From positions 62,001 to 126,000 of the forward strand of contig JAWKTK010000005.1 in the NCBI GenBank assembly GCA_041399205.1: a DNA stretch of 64,000 nt, in the 5' to 3' direction. Under the pieces are notes generated by a model. The model saw only the letters and a program-made list of their open reading frames with translations, was not told the DNA's origin and did not search any database. How positions within the stretch are numbered: the stretch's first letter is position 1; each line of letters opens with the position of its first letter. The stretch comes from JAGQOZ01 sp041399205 (GTDB taxonomy: Bacteria > Planctomycetota > Planctomycetia > Pirellulales > Pirellulaceae). Below are positions 1 through 9,645 of the stretch, piece after piece. The position numbers and the translations under genes were made by a program.

Positions 1-1476
1 CCCAGCTTTGCCGCCGCAGCCATCACGGGCGAGAAAGAACGCAAAACGTACGAAATGCTGCTCGCCAGCCCCCTCAAGCCGGCCGCCATTTGTTTGGGCA
101 AACTGTTTTCTTCGCTGGCTCATTTAGGATTGCTGGTCTTTGCGTCGCTGCCCATTGTCATGTTGTGTTTGCCGCTGGGTGGCGTTTCATTTTACGAAGT
201 GCTTGCCGCGTATTTGGGGTTACTACTTTCGATCATCACGTTTGGCATGATCAGTTTGGCGTGCAGTAGCTACTTTCAACGTACTGCCGCTTCCTTGGTG
301 GCATCGTACTTGTTGATTCTGCCGTTAGCCCTGGTAGCCATTTTGATTTGGAAAAGCTTTGAAGGACAAGCCGAAAGTCGCTTGATGCTGGTCCTGACCG
401 TGCTGCCCGCCATCTGTGCCGCCATTTGCGTCACATTGTTCCTGAACACGTCCGCGCGTTTGCTGCATCCGCCCGATGTCGGCAGCGAAGGCAAGGAAGT
501 TGTGGACCTGGAGCAAGAAGCGCAAGAAGTGGTGGGACTGGTGATTCAACGAGACCAATTTCCGGACCGCTTGTTTGCGCCTCCCAAACGAGACGATTTG
601 ATGGAGGACAATGCCAACCCGGTTTACGACAAAGAAATCCACAGTGAAATTTTCAGTCAAGGAACATTAATGCTGCGTCTGGTGATCCAGATCAGCATGT
701 TGTTGGCGATCCCGATTATGGCCGTATGCCTGTTCATGCGTCCGCAATGGGCGGCGTGGTACATTGGCTATGTAGTCATCTTCAATATGTTGGTTGGCCC
801 AGTTTTTTCTGCCGGCAGTATGACCAGCGAACGAGAACGACAGACACTGGACCTTTTGCTGACCACCACCATCACGCCTTGGCAAATCCTGTGGGGCAAG
901 TTGATTGCCGGCCTACGCATTTCCAGCGTCTTGACCATGTTCTTGGTCTGGCCATTGTTCTTGGCGTGTGTGCTAGTTCCGGACTACTGGCGAAACATTG
1001 TCGGCGTGGGTGCGTACCTGACCGTCATCATTTTGACGTGCATCACCACGGCTATTTTGGCGTTGTTCTTTTCGGTCATTTTCCAAAAGACGTCGACCAG
1101 CTTAATGACATCCTATTCGTTGATCATTCTGCTGTTTTGTGTGCCGCTGGCCACCACGATATTCGTCAAAACGTTTATGACGGGTGATCAACGAGCGATC
1201 GTTTCGGCGGAGACTGCGTCCGAACATTCGGAAACGCGGTTGGCGAAGTCAATTCATTGGTTGGGAATCGCCAGCCCGTTTGCGGCCAGCTTTAGCGTGC
1301 CCTTTTCGCCCGAAGACGCCAATCGAGTGTCCGAATATAATTCGGGCTTCAACTATTTTTTTCCCAATAGCTGGAACTTGTTTGGCAGCTACGTGGGCTT
1401 CACACTAGCGCTGAACATCTTCATGTTCGTTGTCATGATCTGGTTGCTGAACGTGCGTTGGCGAGTGGCGGATTAG
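1..1476 (+). CDS. ABC-2 type transporter permease, 5' end outside window
   Basis: The frame is open from base 1 without a start codon, so the gene begins upstream; about 491 residues are visible. It has two similar halves. Each begins with the cytoplasmic signature of ABC-2 permeases, GEKERKTYEMLLASPL (from about nt 28) and SERERQTLDLLLTTTI (from about nt 826), followed by several hydrophobic membrane segments. A soluble stretch at about nt 480-660 separates them. Family knowledge: such permeases work with a separate ATPase to export lipids, polysaccharide or drugs, or serve gliding-type systems. The ATPase is not visible next to it. The substrate is unknown. The ATG at 55 is internal, not the true start. 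Confidence 0.85.
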   Translation, partial: PSFAAAAITGEKERKTYEMLLASPLKPAAICLGKLFSSLAHLGLLVFASLPIVMLCLPLGGVSFYEVLAAYLGLLLSIITFGMISLACSSYFQRTAASLVASYLLILPLALVAILIWKSFEGQAESRLMLVLTVLPAICAAICVTLFLNTSARLLHPPDVGSEGKEVVDLEQEAQEVVGLVIQRDQFPDRLFAPPKRDDLMEDNANPVYDKEIHSEIFSQGTLMLRLVIQISMLLAIPIMAVCLFMRPQWAAWYIGYVVIFNMLVGPVFSAGSMTSERERQTLDLLLTTTITPWQILWGKLIAGLRISSVLTMFLVWPLFLACVLVPDYWRNIVGVGAYLTVIILTCITTAILALFFSVIFQKTSTSLMTSYSLIILLFCVPLATTIFVKTFMTGDQRAIVSAETASEHSETRLAKSIHWLGIASPFAASFSVPFSPEDANRVSEYNSGFNYFFPNSWNLFGSYVGFTLALNIFMFVVMIWLLNVRWRVAD

Positions 1477-1513
1477 TGCATAACGCCCGATAATCGTTCC
1501 GGCTGGGGCGAAT

Positions 1514-1958
1514 CTATTCGTTAAAGATGGGCGGGACAACCTTGTCCAGCACATCGTCCAGCATGGTCGGAATTGTTTTCGGCAGATATAGACAGTGTCA
1601 CCGGGAAGGATGGCGTAGTCCGTGTTCCGGGTTACGGTGTCTTTGCGATCGTAATTGGCCACCAAACGAATTTTCTCGCCCGGCATGCGTCCCGTTGGAC
1701 GCTCGATGGCAATTTCCATGCGGCGAAATTTCTTGTCCGCGCCCGTTTGTTCCACAATGTCTTGTACTCGAGTTTCCGGCGTCAGCGTCACCATCTCCGA
1801 CTTGGCCTGCGCCCGGCTGCCTTGATTTCCACTTGGCAAACGCCCTGAGGATGGACTTCGGGTAGTTCCGCTTGAGGTGTTCCCATCACGGCACAGCCAG
1901 ACATTCCGAGCGCCGCAAGAAACAGAAACAAACAACGCGCTGCGTGGATCGATAGCAT
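1514..1958 (-). pseudogene. Small lipoprotein, broken by two frameshifts
   Basis: Starting at the ATG at 1958 there is a lipoprotein signal peptide (hydrophobic LFLFLAAL, then lipobox GMSGC). The frame then breaks near 1812. It continues in another frame with TPETRVQDIVEQTGADKKFR, and breaks again near 1590 just after GDTVYI. The last frame gives MLDDVLDKVVPPIFNE and a TAG at 1514. The three pieces join into one sensible protein of about 147 residues. The GDTVYI motif resembles the end of SLBB-type domains of polysaccharide export lipoproteins, but this is a weak resemblance. It converges on the ABC permease. Sequence error and real decay cannot be told apart here. Confidence 0.55.
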
Positions 1959-2188
1959 GGGAGTTCCTTTCGCCAATCCGATAGCAAAATAAAAAAAGTT
2001 GCGGCGTACGAAAACCGTCTGCCGCAACTCCCCCCAATACTATTGCCGGTGCAAGGATGAACTTTCCCGGCGATGATAGAGGTATCGGTTATCGCGATAA
2101 ATCGCTTGAGGCAAAGTTTTGCGGTCCGAATCGCATTTTTCAGAATGCATTTCATTCATGGCCCAATTCGTTCCTCGCCCAATTCGAT

Positions 2189-2340
2189 CCTCGCCCGAAA
2201 CGTAAGTGAGGCGCATTCTTCCTAGCCCGAAACGTAAGTGAGGGGAAACAGAGCGATTCCGAAGTCCCTCGCTGACGCTTCGGGCTAGGAAATCCCGCCG
2301 TAAAACGCGAATGCGCAACCACGCTTCGGGCTAGGAAACT
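2189..2340. repeat. Cluster of CCCGAAACGTAAGTGAGG dispersed repeats
   Basis: Two forward copies (about 2191-2211 and 2221-2241) are followed by an inverted copy (CCCTCGCTGACGCTTCGGGC, about 2267-2286) and a partial inverted copy (about 2321-2336). Forward and inverted copies can pair as a hairpin. The same family occurs at 5789-5813, 28462-28650 and 36884-36905, always between genes. The rest of 1959-2441 shows no gene; ORFs through it are translations of the repeat. Confidence 0.8.
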
Positions 2341-2441
2341 CCGCAAAAAAAAACGCGAATTCACAACTTCCCGACGTACGCATCGCGGACAAGCATGAGC
2401 GATAGCAAAACGAAGACACCCTGCTAGCAAAACCGCCTTGC

Positions 2442-3294
2442 TTACGCAGAACCGATCGTGCCCACGGTGCAGTTTCGCGAACGCCGCTTGGCTTCCAGTA
2501 ACGATAGCGACGCTTCGTGATACAGCGTATCGGCCAGGCAGGTTGCCGATTCGGCATAAAATACGAAACCCGCGCTGAGTGTGATTTCGGCCCATTCGCT
2601 GGCTGCCAGCAGTTCAGTCGCTTTTTGTCGCAGTCGATCGACCATTCCTTGCGCGTCGTCCGCATTTAGATTACTGACAATCAGGCCAAATTCATCGCCG
2701 CCTAGACGAGCCAAGAAGTCGCCGCTGCGAAGTGATTGTCGCATTGATTGCGCCGCTTCGCGCAGGACTTGATCTCCCGCCAAGTGGCCTCGACCATCAT
2801 TGACCGCTTTGAAGAAGTCTAAGTCCATCAGCGCCACGCACAAAGAATTTGGCTGCTGCAAACGAACCTGAAGTTCATCATCCCATGCTCGGCGATTCCA
2901 CAAACCAGTCAGCGGATCGGTCAGAGCCAAGTTACGCATGGAGCGAACTTCGCCCTGATGCAACAACAATTGCCGTTCCAATCGGCCGATTCGCAACATC
3001 AGTCGCACGGTTCGCAACAATTCTGCATCGGAAACATTGGCGGCCAAGCCAACATGTCTTTCATCTTCTGATTCGCCACCCAGTACCAAAACCGGCAGCG
3101 AAGAACGCAAATCCTTGCCCATTGCTGAACGGCCTGCAGGTTAACTCGATCGCAAATCACCAAATCCACTTCGGCTGACGATCCGATTCCCAAGCCAAAT
3201 CGGTAAACGCATAACCGTGCTCCACCAACAGGTCGGCCAATGTCAGCGTAGATTGATACAAACCGATACAAGGCTGCGTCTCATGCGTTCTCAT
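2442..3294 (-). CDS. Diguanylate cyclase (GGDEF), N-terminal part frameshifted
   Basis: The long open frame 2442-3122 encodes a complete GGDEF domain: DPLTGLWNRRAWDDEL at its start, the signature RLGGDEFGLI, and an RxxD inhibitory site (RSGD) five residues before GGDEF. This predicts synthesis of cyclic di-GMP from two GTP, with product feedback. A short coiled linker (RLERQLLLHQGEVR) precedes it. Upstream, two other frames carry an N-terminal piece starting at the ATG at 3294 (LYQSTLTLADLLVEHGYAF, then VDLVICDRVNLQAV). Together they look like a degenerate receiver-type domain, so the gene probably starts at 3294 with two indels near 3170 and 3125. The ATG at 3122 is an alternative start. Confidence 0.8.
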
Positions 3295-3479
3295 ACCTGC
3301 ATCATAGTCACCAGTCTGAAAGTTGGCTTCCCCAAATCAACGATTCTTAGAATCGCCACTCCTGACACCGCCGACTTGTAAACTGTGGCACGACTGTTAG
3401 AATCTGGCGAAATTTGGACTGATTCTCCAGGGTAGTGCAGGGCGTACCGTCGAATTCTGGTACGAAAGGTGCAAACGAA

Positions 3480-4457
3480 GTGTCCCAAGAACAAGCTTGT
3501 ATCGAATTCCCATCCGAGTGGACTCGGCAACACCTATTGGATCTAGAAAGTTTGTCCGAAAGTGAAATTCGCATTTTGCTAGACACGGCCGAATTGATGC
3601 GAACACTGACCAACAACTGTCGGAACCGACTATCGCTGCTCCAATCATTCACTTCGGCCAACCTGTTCTTCGAAAACTCCACTCGAACTCGCACCAGCTT
3701 TTCCCTAGCCGCCAAACGACTGGGTGCCGACGTCATCGAATTCACCGCGTCCAGCAGCAGTCTGTCCAAAGGCGAATCGTTTATTGACACCGCCAAGACC
3801 ATTGAAGCCATGAACGTAGACGCCGTGGTGGTACGACACAAAACGCCCGGCACGCCGCACATCCTTTCCACTCGGTTAAATTGCAGTGTCATCAACGGCG
3901 GCGATGGCGCTCATGAACATCCCACGCAAGGTCTGCTGGATATCCTGACCATTCGGCAGCATCGCGGAGAAATTGCCGGCAAGACTGTCGCCCTAGTTGG
4001 AGATATCACACACAGCCGAACCGCTCGTTCCAATATTTGGGGCCTGAAGAAACTGGGCGCGCACGTCATTGTCTGCGGACCGGCGACGCTAGTTTCGCGA
4101 GACTGGGAATCGTTGGGTGTAGAAGTGGCGCACAATTTGGATTCGATCATTCCCAGGTGTGACGTGTTGAATTTGCTTCGCATTCAGTTCGAACGCCAGT
4201 ACACTCGTCCGTTCCCTTCGGTTCGAGAATACGCGCTGCTGTACGCCATGAATAAGGAACGGATGGCTCGAGCGAAAAACGACATTTTGATCATGGCGCC
4301 AGGTCCAATTAATCGAGGTGTCGAAGTGACCACCGATGTGGCCGATGGTCCGCATAGCGTGATTCTGCATCAAGTTACCAATGGCTTGGCCGTGCGTATG
4401 GCCGTCATGTGGCTGTTGAGCGAAGCTAAGAAACGAGCGTCAGGAGTGTCATCATGA
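3480..4457 (+). CDS. pyrB: Aspartate carbamoyltransferase
   Basis: Catalyses carbamoyl phosphate plus L-aspartate to N-carbamoyl-L-aspartate, the second step of pyrimidine synthesis. Recognised by the carbamoyl-phosphate loop FFENSTRTRTSFS, the HEHPTQGLLD motif, and the C-terminal APGPINRGVE. Length about 325 residues, normal for the catalytic chain. The frame is open to a GTG at 3435, but the GTG at 3480 has a better-placed GAAAGG upstream, so I prefer it. The stop overlaps the ATG of the next gene (ATGA at 4454-4457), implying translational coupling. No regulatory chain gene (pyrI) is visible. This arrangement resembles class A ATCases, which assemble with a dihydroorotase-like partner. Confidence 0.95.
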   Translation: MSQEQACIEFPSEWTRQHLLDLESLSESEIRILLDTAELMRTLTNNCRNRLSLLQSFTSANLFFENSTRTRTSFSLAAKRLGADVIEFTASSSSLSKGESFIDTAKTIEAMNVDAVVVRHKTPGTPHILSTRLNCSVINGGDGAHEHPTQGLLDILTIRQHRGEIAGKTVALVGDITHSRTARSNIWGLKKLGAHVIVCGPATLVSRDWESLGVEVAHNLDSIIPRCDVLNLLRIQFERQYTRPFPSVREYALLYAMNKERMARAKNDILIMAPGPINRGVEVTTDVADGPHSVILHQVTNGLAVRMAVMWLLSEAKKRASGVSS

Positions 4458-5728
4458 GTCGTTTTGTTGTGACGGGCGGACACGTCATTGATCCGGTTAC
4501 CAAGACCGACCGCATCACCAACATCGCCATTCAAGGTGACCGCATTGTCGAATTGGACGCTTCGCCCTAAGCCGACGATACCGTGCTGGATGCGACTGGC
4601 CTGATTGTCAGTCCCGGCCTGATTGATCTGTGCACGCAACTTCGCGAACCCGGTTTTGAAGATGATGAAACCATCGCCACTGGTGCCAAGGCTGCTATTC
4701 GAGGCGGCTTTACCACCATCGCTTGTGTCCCCAATACCGACCCGCCGATCGACACACAGGCGGGCGTGGAATTTATTTTGAATCAAAGTCGGCTGGTCGA
4801 TTTATGCCGAGTGGAAGTGTTGGCGTGTGTCAGTAAAGGGCGCGAAGGCAAAGAACTGGCCGAATTGGGTTCACTTTCGGCAGCGGGAGCCATCGGGTTT
4901 ACCGACGCCACGTCGCCCATCTTCAATGCAGACTTAATGCGTCGAGCATTGGAATACTGCCAGATGTTTCGGCGACCAATTTTGAATCGCCCGGAAGTGC
5001 CCGAATTGAATCGGGACGGCGTCATGCACGAAGGCGTCACCTCAACCATTTTGGGACTCTCCGGCATGCCCGCCGAAGCGGAAGACGTCATGGCTGGACG
5101 CGACGTCCGCTTGGCCGAAGCCACTCATTGTCCCGTTCACTTATTGGGCATTTCCTGCAAAGACACGGTTGATTTGATTCGGCGTTCCAAACAGCGAAAT
5201 GTACCGGTTTCGGCCAGTATTGCGGCGATCAACTTGACGGTGGACGATTCGACCTTACGATCGTTCGACACCAATTGGAAAATCAATCCGCCGCTGCGTT
5301 CGCAAGAACATATCGATTCCTGTATCGCTGGCGTCGCGGACGGAACCATCGACGCGATCATCAGCAACCACGCTCCTCGCGCGGCTGAAAAGAAAATGGA
5401 CGTGCTGGATACCGCTCCGTACGGCATGGTGGGCCTGGAAACGGTGCTGGGCATTGTGGGCAGCCACCTCGTGCGACCGGGACATGTGTCGTGGGCTCGC
5501 GCGATCGAGCTACTCAGTTCCAACCCAGCCAAAATCTTGGGGCTACCAGATCGAGGCACCTTGCGGCCCGGTTCGCTGGCGGACCTAACCATCTTTGATC
5601 CATCCGAACAGTGGACCGTCGACACCAAGCAATTCGTTTCGCGCAGCTCGAATTCACCGCTGCACGGCTGGAAACTTCTCGGTCGAACCAAGCACGTCAT
5701 CGTCGGCGGCCGCATTAAGGTCAGCTGA
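4454..5728 (+). CDS. pyrC: Dihydroorotase-like protein lacking zinc ligands (pseudo-DHOase), with an in-frame TAA
   Basis: Starts at the ATG overlapping the pyrB stop. The fold markers of the DHOase/amidohydrolase family are present (PGLIDL, LREPGFEDDE, NPPLRS, GLETVLG). The metal-binding residues are not. The usual HxH before LREPG is CTQ; the usual His of the next strand falls in PILNRPEVPEL; the HxxH region reads VHLLGIS; the Asp of the DHAPH motif is Asn (SNHAPR). It should therefore be inactive as a hydrolase. By analogy with the inactive PyrC' of pseudomonads, it probably acts as a structural partner of PyrB. Codon 39 is TAA (4568-4570) in an otherwise continuous frame. Restart at the GTG at 4583 would drop the first strands. 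Confidence 0.8.
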
Positions 5729-6125
5729 CTTGTATGCAGGCCTTCCAATTGAACCGGCCAAATAACGTTTGGCGTTTTCTATGTCTTGATAGCCCGAAAC
5801 GTCAGTGACGGCAGTCCAACGTTGTAACCTACGCGCGTCGTGCGTTTGTACGAGTCACGCGATCCATTCTTCCGAATCATTTGCTCCATCCGCCGCGTCT
5901 GATCACAATAGTACGAGCGACCGCTGCGACGAGTGTCAACATAGACAGTAAAAATAGCGACATGCCACCTTATTGGCTTTTTCCGAAATTGCTGGATTGA
6001 CTGACCTCATTTCCGTGGTAAGTTCATGCTCGCCGTGGGGGCATGTCAATTTAGGAAGACCAGGATGGATGACCTACAGGCACCGTGATTCACATTCTTG
6101 AACTTTCCACTTGAGGTTAAATGAC
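5729..6125. other. Intergenic stretch with one dispersed repeat unit
   Basis: A single copy of the dispersed repeat lies at about 5789-5813 (CCCGAAACGTCAGTGACGG). I see no gene, RNA or clear terminator elsewhere in the stretch. Confidence 0.5.
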
Positions 6126-7970
6126 ATGAGAAACTTCTTAGCAAAATTCAGTTGGCGCCCTTCGGGCATTCGGGCATTGGTTCTAACCCTGGTCCTGTCG
6201 TGCAACGTTTTTGCAGCAAGAACGTGGTACGTGAACAATCAGATTGGAGATGACTAATATTCCGGGACACATGACACAGTTTTTTCGATCGGTACCTACA
6301 CCGGAGGACCATTTAAGACGATTCAACGTGCGATTGAAAAACCAGACGGGACTCTCCAGGCACAACCTGGTGACACTATCAAGATCCAGGCGACAAGCTT
6401 GCCCTATGATGGCTTCGTCGTCAGGTGCGACAGTATCACAATTGAAGGCGTTCCTTCCGTTCTCGGCGCCGACCCAGCCGCATTCATTCCGGACGATTAT
6501 GCTGAAGCAGTTCAGTTCTCTATTGCGGCCAATATTCCAAATACCATCTATCCTTTACCGGTTATCAAGAAGGCCGGGCCACGCGGTATCGGAATTGGAA
6601 TCGACATCGAAACGCCTTTCGAAAACGTCACTGTTCGCAACCTCTACATCACCAACTTTCGAATTGGGATTTCGACGTTAAGGTGCGATAACCTCCTGGT
6701 CGAAGATGTATTTGTTTTCGACGTGGGTTCTCTCAACTCAAACGACGGACACGGATTTAATATCGCAGGTAACAACCAAACCCAATCGTGTGTCGTAAGG
6801 GACTGCGTTGTTTTCAATGCGACCTACGCGGGTTTTAGAATGCGACGATGCGCCGCCAATTGCGTATTTGACAATTGCAAGGCGTTTGCGGACGATAATT
6901 CCACCGGAATTAATTCGGCACTGGATTACTACTTTCTCTTGTCGTGGTGCGACCACTGTAAGATCACCAACTGTTTTGCGAAACGAGTTAACTCGCTGGC
7001 TCACAATGGACACGGTTTTGTCATTCGTGGTCTGAACCGGAACGACGAAGATTCGTTTAGCAACACCATTGAAGACTGCGACGCGGAAGATTTGCGCGAC
7101 GTTGTCTTGCTGCGAGGTCGCAATGTGCGGAACAACGTCATCAAAAGTGTTTCGTCGGTTGTCTCGACCGATGGGAATAAAGCCTCACTGGGATGCGTGA
7201 AGTTTGTTGACGGCGCTCATCATAATAGCTTTGACGGACTCAGTTTTTTCAATTCTGACGTGGCAATTTCAATTATGGGCAATTTACAAACTATGGAAAA
7301 CTTACCGAAACCGCCGCCAGTCGATGGAAAAAGAGCGGATGAGGTCGAATCAGCCGCCGACAACAACACGTTTTTCGATTGCGACTTCATTGCGTGCGCC
7401 ATTGCCATCGATTTCAATGATGGAACCGACGAAAACATCAATTTGCAAGACGACATTGATGACTTGGCGAATAGTACGATAACCGCTCACAAAGCTCGCC
7501 GAGCCGCTTTGATCGACTTTCAAAACGAATTGAATGATCCTAATTCGGGCATCGACTGGCAGCCGGATCTATCCGACGGTTCCAAGAAAAAGGTTTTCAA
7601 CAATTTCTTTTACGCCTGCATGTTCACCGGTGACCCGAACGAAACTTCCTATTTTATTCGCGCGGCACGTACCGCATATAATAATTCGCTCGTGAATTGT
7701 GATATCGAAGACTTCGACCACTACGTTTACGCTAAACAATTCGACGCAGGGACGAACAAACCGACACACGGTGGAACGCCGTCACTGAATGCCGGCAATT
7801 ACGCGAATCATAACTACGCTCCGATTGTGTCATTCGTACCGAATCCCATCTTTGGTGAATGGAAGGTCGATGGACTGGACGCGATAAGCTGCAACTTTTG
7901 GAATGTCCAACAGGGGCTTCCCGTTTGGTACTACACCAATAACGGTGGCAATACTTTTAATCAACCTTAA
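6126..7970 (+). CDS. Secreted right-handed beta-helix protein, with an in-frame TAA near the N-terminus
   Basis: From the ATG at 6126 a signal peptide is seen (arginine- and lysine-containing start, then LVLTLVLSCNVFAA). The same frame continues through a TAA at 6255-6257 into PFKTIQRAIEKPDG and GDTIKI, the typical opening of pectate-lyase-fold proteins where a list of events is laid out as coils. Later there are many short Asn/Asp/Val-rich coils (for example VRNLYITNF, VEDVFVFD, ITNCFAKRVN, IEDCDAEDL), as expected of parallel beta-helix repeats. About 614 residues. The catalytic residues of a lyase cannot be identified, so substrate and activity are unknown. A good terminator follows at 7991. 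The restart at TTG 6399 would remove the signal peptide. Confidence 0.7.
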
Positions 7971-7990
7971 ATGATGACACGATTGGTTCC

Positions 7991-8026
7991 AACGATCGGC
8001 AAAGTCGATTTGCCGATCGTTCTTTT
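7991..8026 (+). terminator. Intrinsic terminator after the beta-helix gene
   Basis: A perfect 13-bp stem (AACGATCGGCAAA pairing with TTTGCCGATCGTT) with a 5-base loop is followed by TCTTTTG. It lies 20 bases after the beta-helix stop. Confidence 0.85.
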
Positions 8027-8053
8027 GATTCAACTGAAAGGATGTTTTTCCAG

Positions 8054-9249
8054 ATGCTCCGTTTCATCCTATTCGCACTGACATTCACTGCTTTAATAAC
8101 GCCGCATGGCATGGCTCAAGTTGACGGTTTTGTAGAAACCTTTGACGGTAACGGCGATTGCCGCTTCACCCCGGAAGACGAATACGGCTTTGATGACTGT
8201 GGATGGCAGTTCCAGGGTAATGCGGAAAAGTTCTTTGACGGTCAAGGAAGCTACCATGTCAATGCCACGGGCGATATTCAAGAGACAGGAGAATCGCTGT
8301 ACATGGACAACCGGTTCTTTGGGCAAGGAAGCTTTGCAGCACGAGTCGAATTTGACGACGCCGATATATTCGCACCGTTTACTGAGATATCCTCCGCCGG
8401 CATCAACATGTGTACATTATTTTTGGTAACGCCAATAATCTTGTCGGCCAATTGTCTCGTCCTGAAGACGGCGAGACGAGGGTTCGCCGTAGTGTTGACG
8501 AGGGTCCCGGCGTGTCGCTGTATGAAGACAATCATCCGTTTGAGGTTATTTCCGGATCTGCAATCGAATGGACGTTTGACACAAAGCTATCCGAGGCGAC
8601 GCTGCGTTTTCAGTCAGATGAAAGCGAATTGGTTTTGGGTCCTACACGCTATGATTTAACGATGCACGATGTGACCGAAATCACATTGGACATCTATGCC
8701 TTCGGAGCGCAGTCCGACACACCAGACCCCGAACATGCCCGCGCTCACATGGGAATCGACTGGTTTGGCGTCATTCCCATCTTGGACCTTGAAGGCGACT
8801 TTACGTCCGATGAAATCGTCAACGCGGCCGACATTGATCGTCTTACGAATGCCATCGCGACCAACTATCAAAACGTAGGCTTTGACCTGAACGACGATGC
8901 CGAAATCACTGAAGCGGATCGAACCATCTTGGTTCAAAACATCCTGAACACCTACTTCGGCGATTCCAATCTGGACGGCAAATTCAACAGTGCGGACTTG
9001 GTCAATGTGTTCGTCGCGGGTGAATACGAAGATGCCATCGAGGGAAACTCTACTTGGGCAACGGGCGATTGGTCGGGCAATGGCGAATTCGATAGCGCCG
9101 ATTTGGTTCTGGCCTTCCAGGACGGCGGCTATGAACTAGGGCCTCGCGAAGCGGTTCACAGCGTGCCCGAACCAAATAAATCTGGCGCGGCAATCTCGTT
9201 TGGATTTCTGATCGTTTGGCTAGTGCGTCGCCGGCGATTTGTGGTATAG
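8054..9249 (+). CDS. Secreted protein with dockerin-like calcium loops and a PEP-CTERM tail, one frameshift
   Basis: The ATG at 8054 is preferred over 8042 because AAAGGA then sits about 11 bases upstream. A signal peptide (LRFILFALTFTALITPHGMA) is followed by a beta-rich domain (VETFDGNGDC) like the lectin-type domains of neighbouring genes. The frame breaks near 8405 and resumes as IIFGNANNLVGQLSRPEDGE. A four-loop dockerin-like module spans about 8793-9145 (GDFTSDEIVNAADIDRL; GDSNLDGKFNSADLVNVF; GDWSGNGEFDSADLVLAF). The end is SVPEP, a hydrophobic segment and RRRR, the PEP-CTERM sorting signal. Such tails are recognised by an exosortase in the membrane; none is visible in the window. The ligand is unknown. 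Confidence 0.75.
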
Positions 9250-9257
9250 CACTCACT

Positions 9258-9346
9258 AAAATAAACGCAGAGGCGCCGCGTAGCGCAGAGGTCATGACGC
9301 CAAAGAATTTCCTGCTCTGCGATTCTCGGCGTCTCTGCGTTTTATT
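9258..9346. repeat. Imperfect inverted repeat, about 20-bp arms
   Basis: The left arm AAAATAAACGCAGAGGCGCC (about 9258-9277) pairs imperfectly with GGCGTCTCTGCGTTTTATT (about 9328-9346). The inner part contains a second CGCAGAG and a CTCTGCG, so the whole can fold into a long hairpin. It may act as a terminator for the preceding PEP-CTERM gene or be a copy of a dispersed element. Nothing else is seen in 9250-9645. Confidence 0.6.
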
Positions 9347-9645
9347 CTCTGCCCGATCTTGGCGGACGAAATTGCCGGACCGTCGCAAAACAATGAGAAC
9401 AACTTGGTTTCCTGTTTTCCGTATCTCACGCTGGAACACTCGAACGCCGAAGTCACTCATCGCATTGACTGTCTCTATCGGCAATAAATGACTCCCCGTT
9501 CGCTCGACCCGGCAAGCAACTCCAACTAAAATGCACTGACACTAGGCAGAAGAAAACGGTGCTCTCGGTAGGTACAAATACCAATATTTTCCGTCGTCGT
9601 AGAGTGGCGACACTGGACAACTTCGATATCCATGGGGAATAGACA

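Noticed and set aside
2189..2340. Possible CRISPR array
   Set aside because: Repeats alternate in orientation, spacers are irregular, and no cas genes are present.
2152..2665. Overlapping minus-strand frames of 92-147 residues
   Set aside because: Translations of the dispersed repeats and of the end of the GGDEF gene in other frames.
5137..5748. 203-residue minus-strand frame
   Set aside because: Antisense shadow of pyrC.
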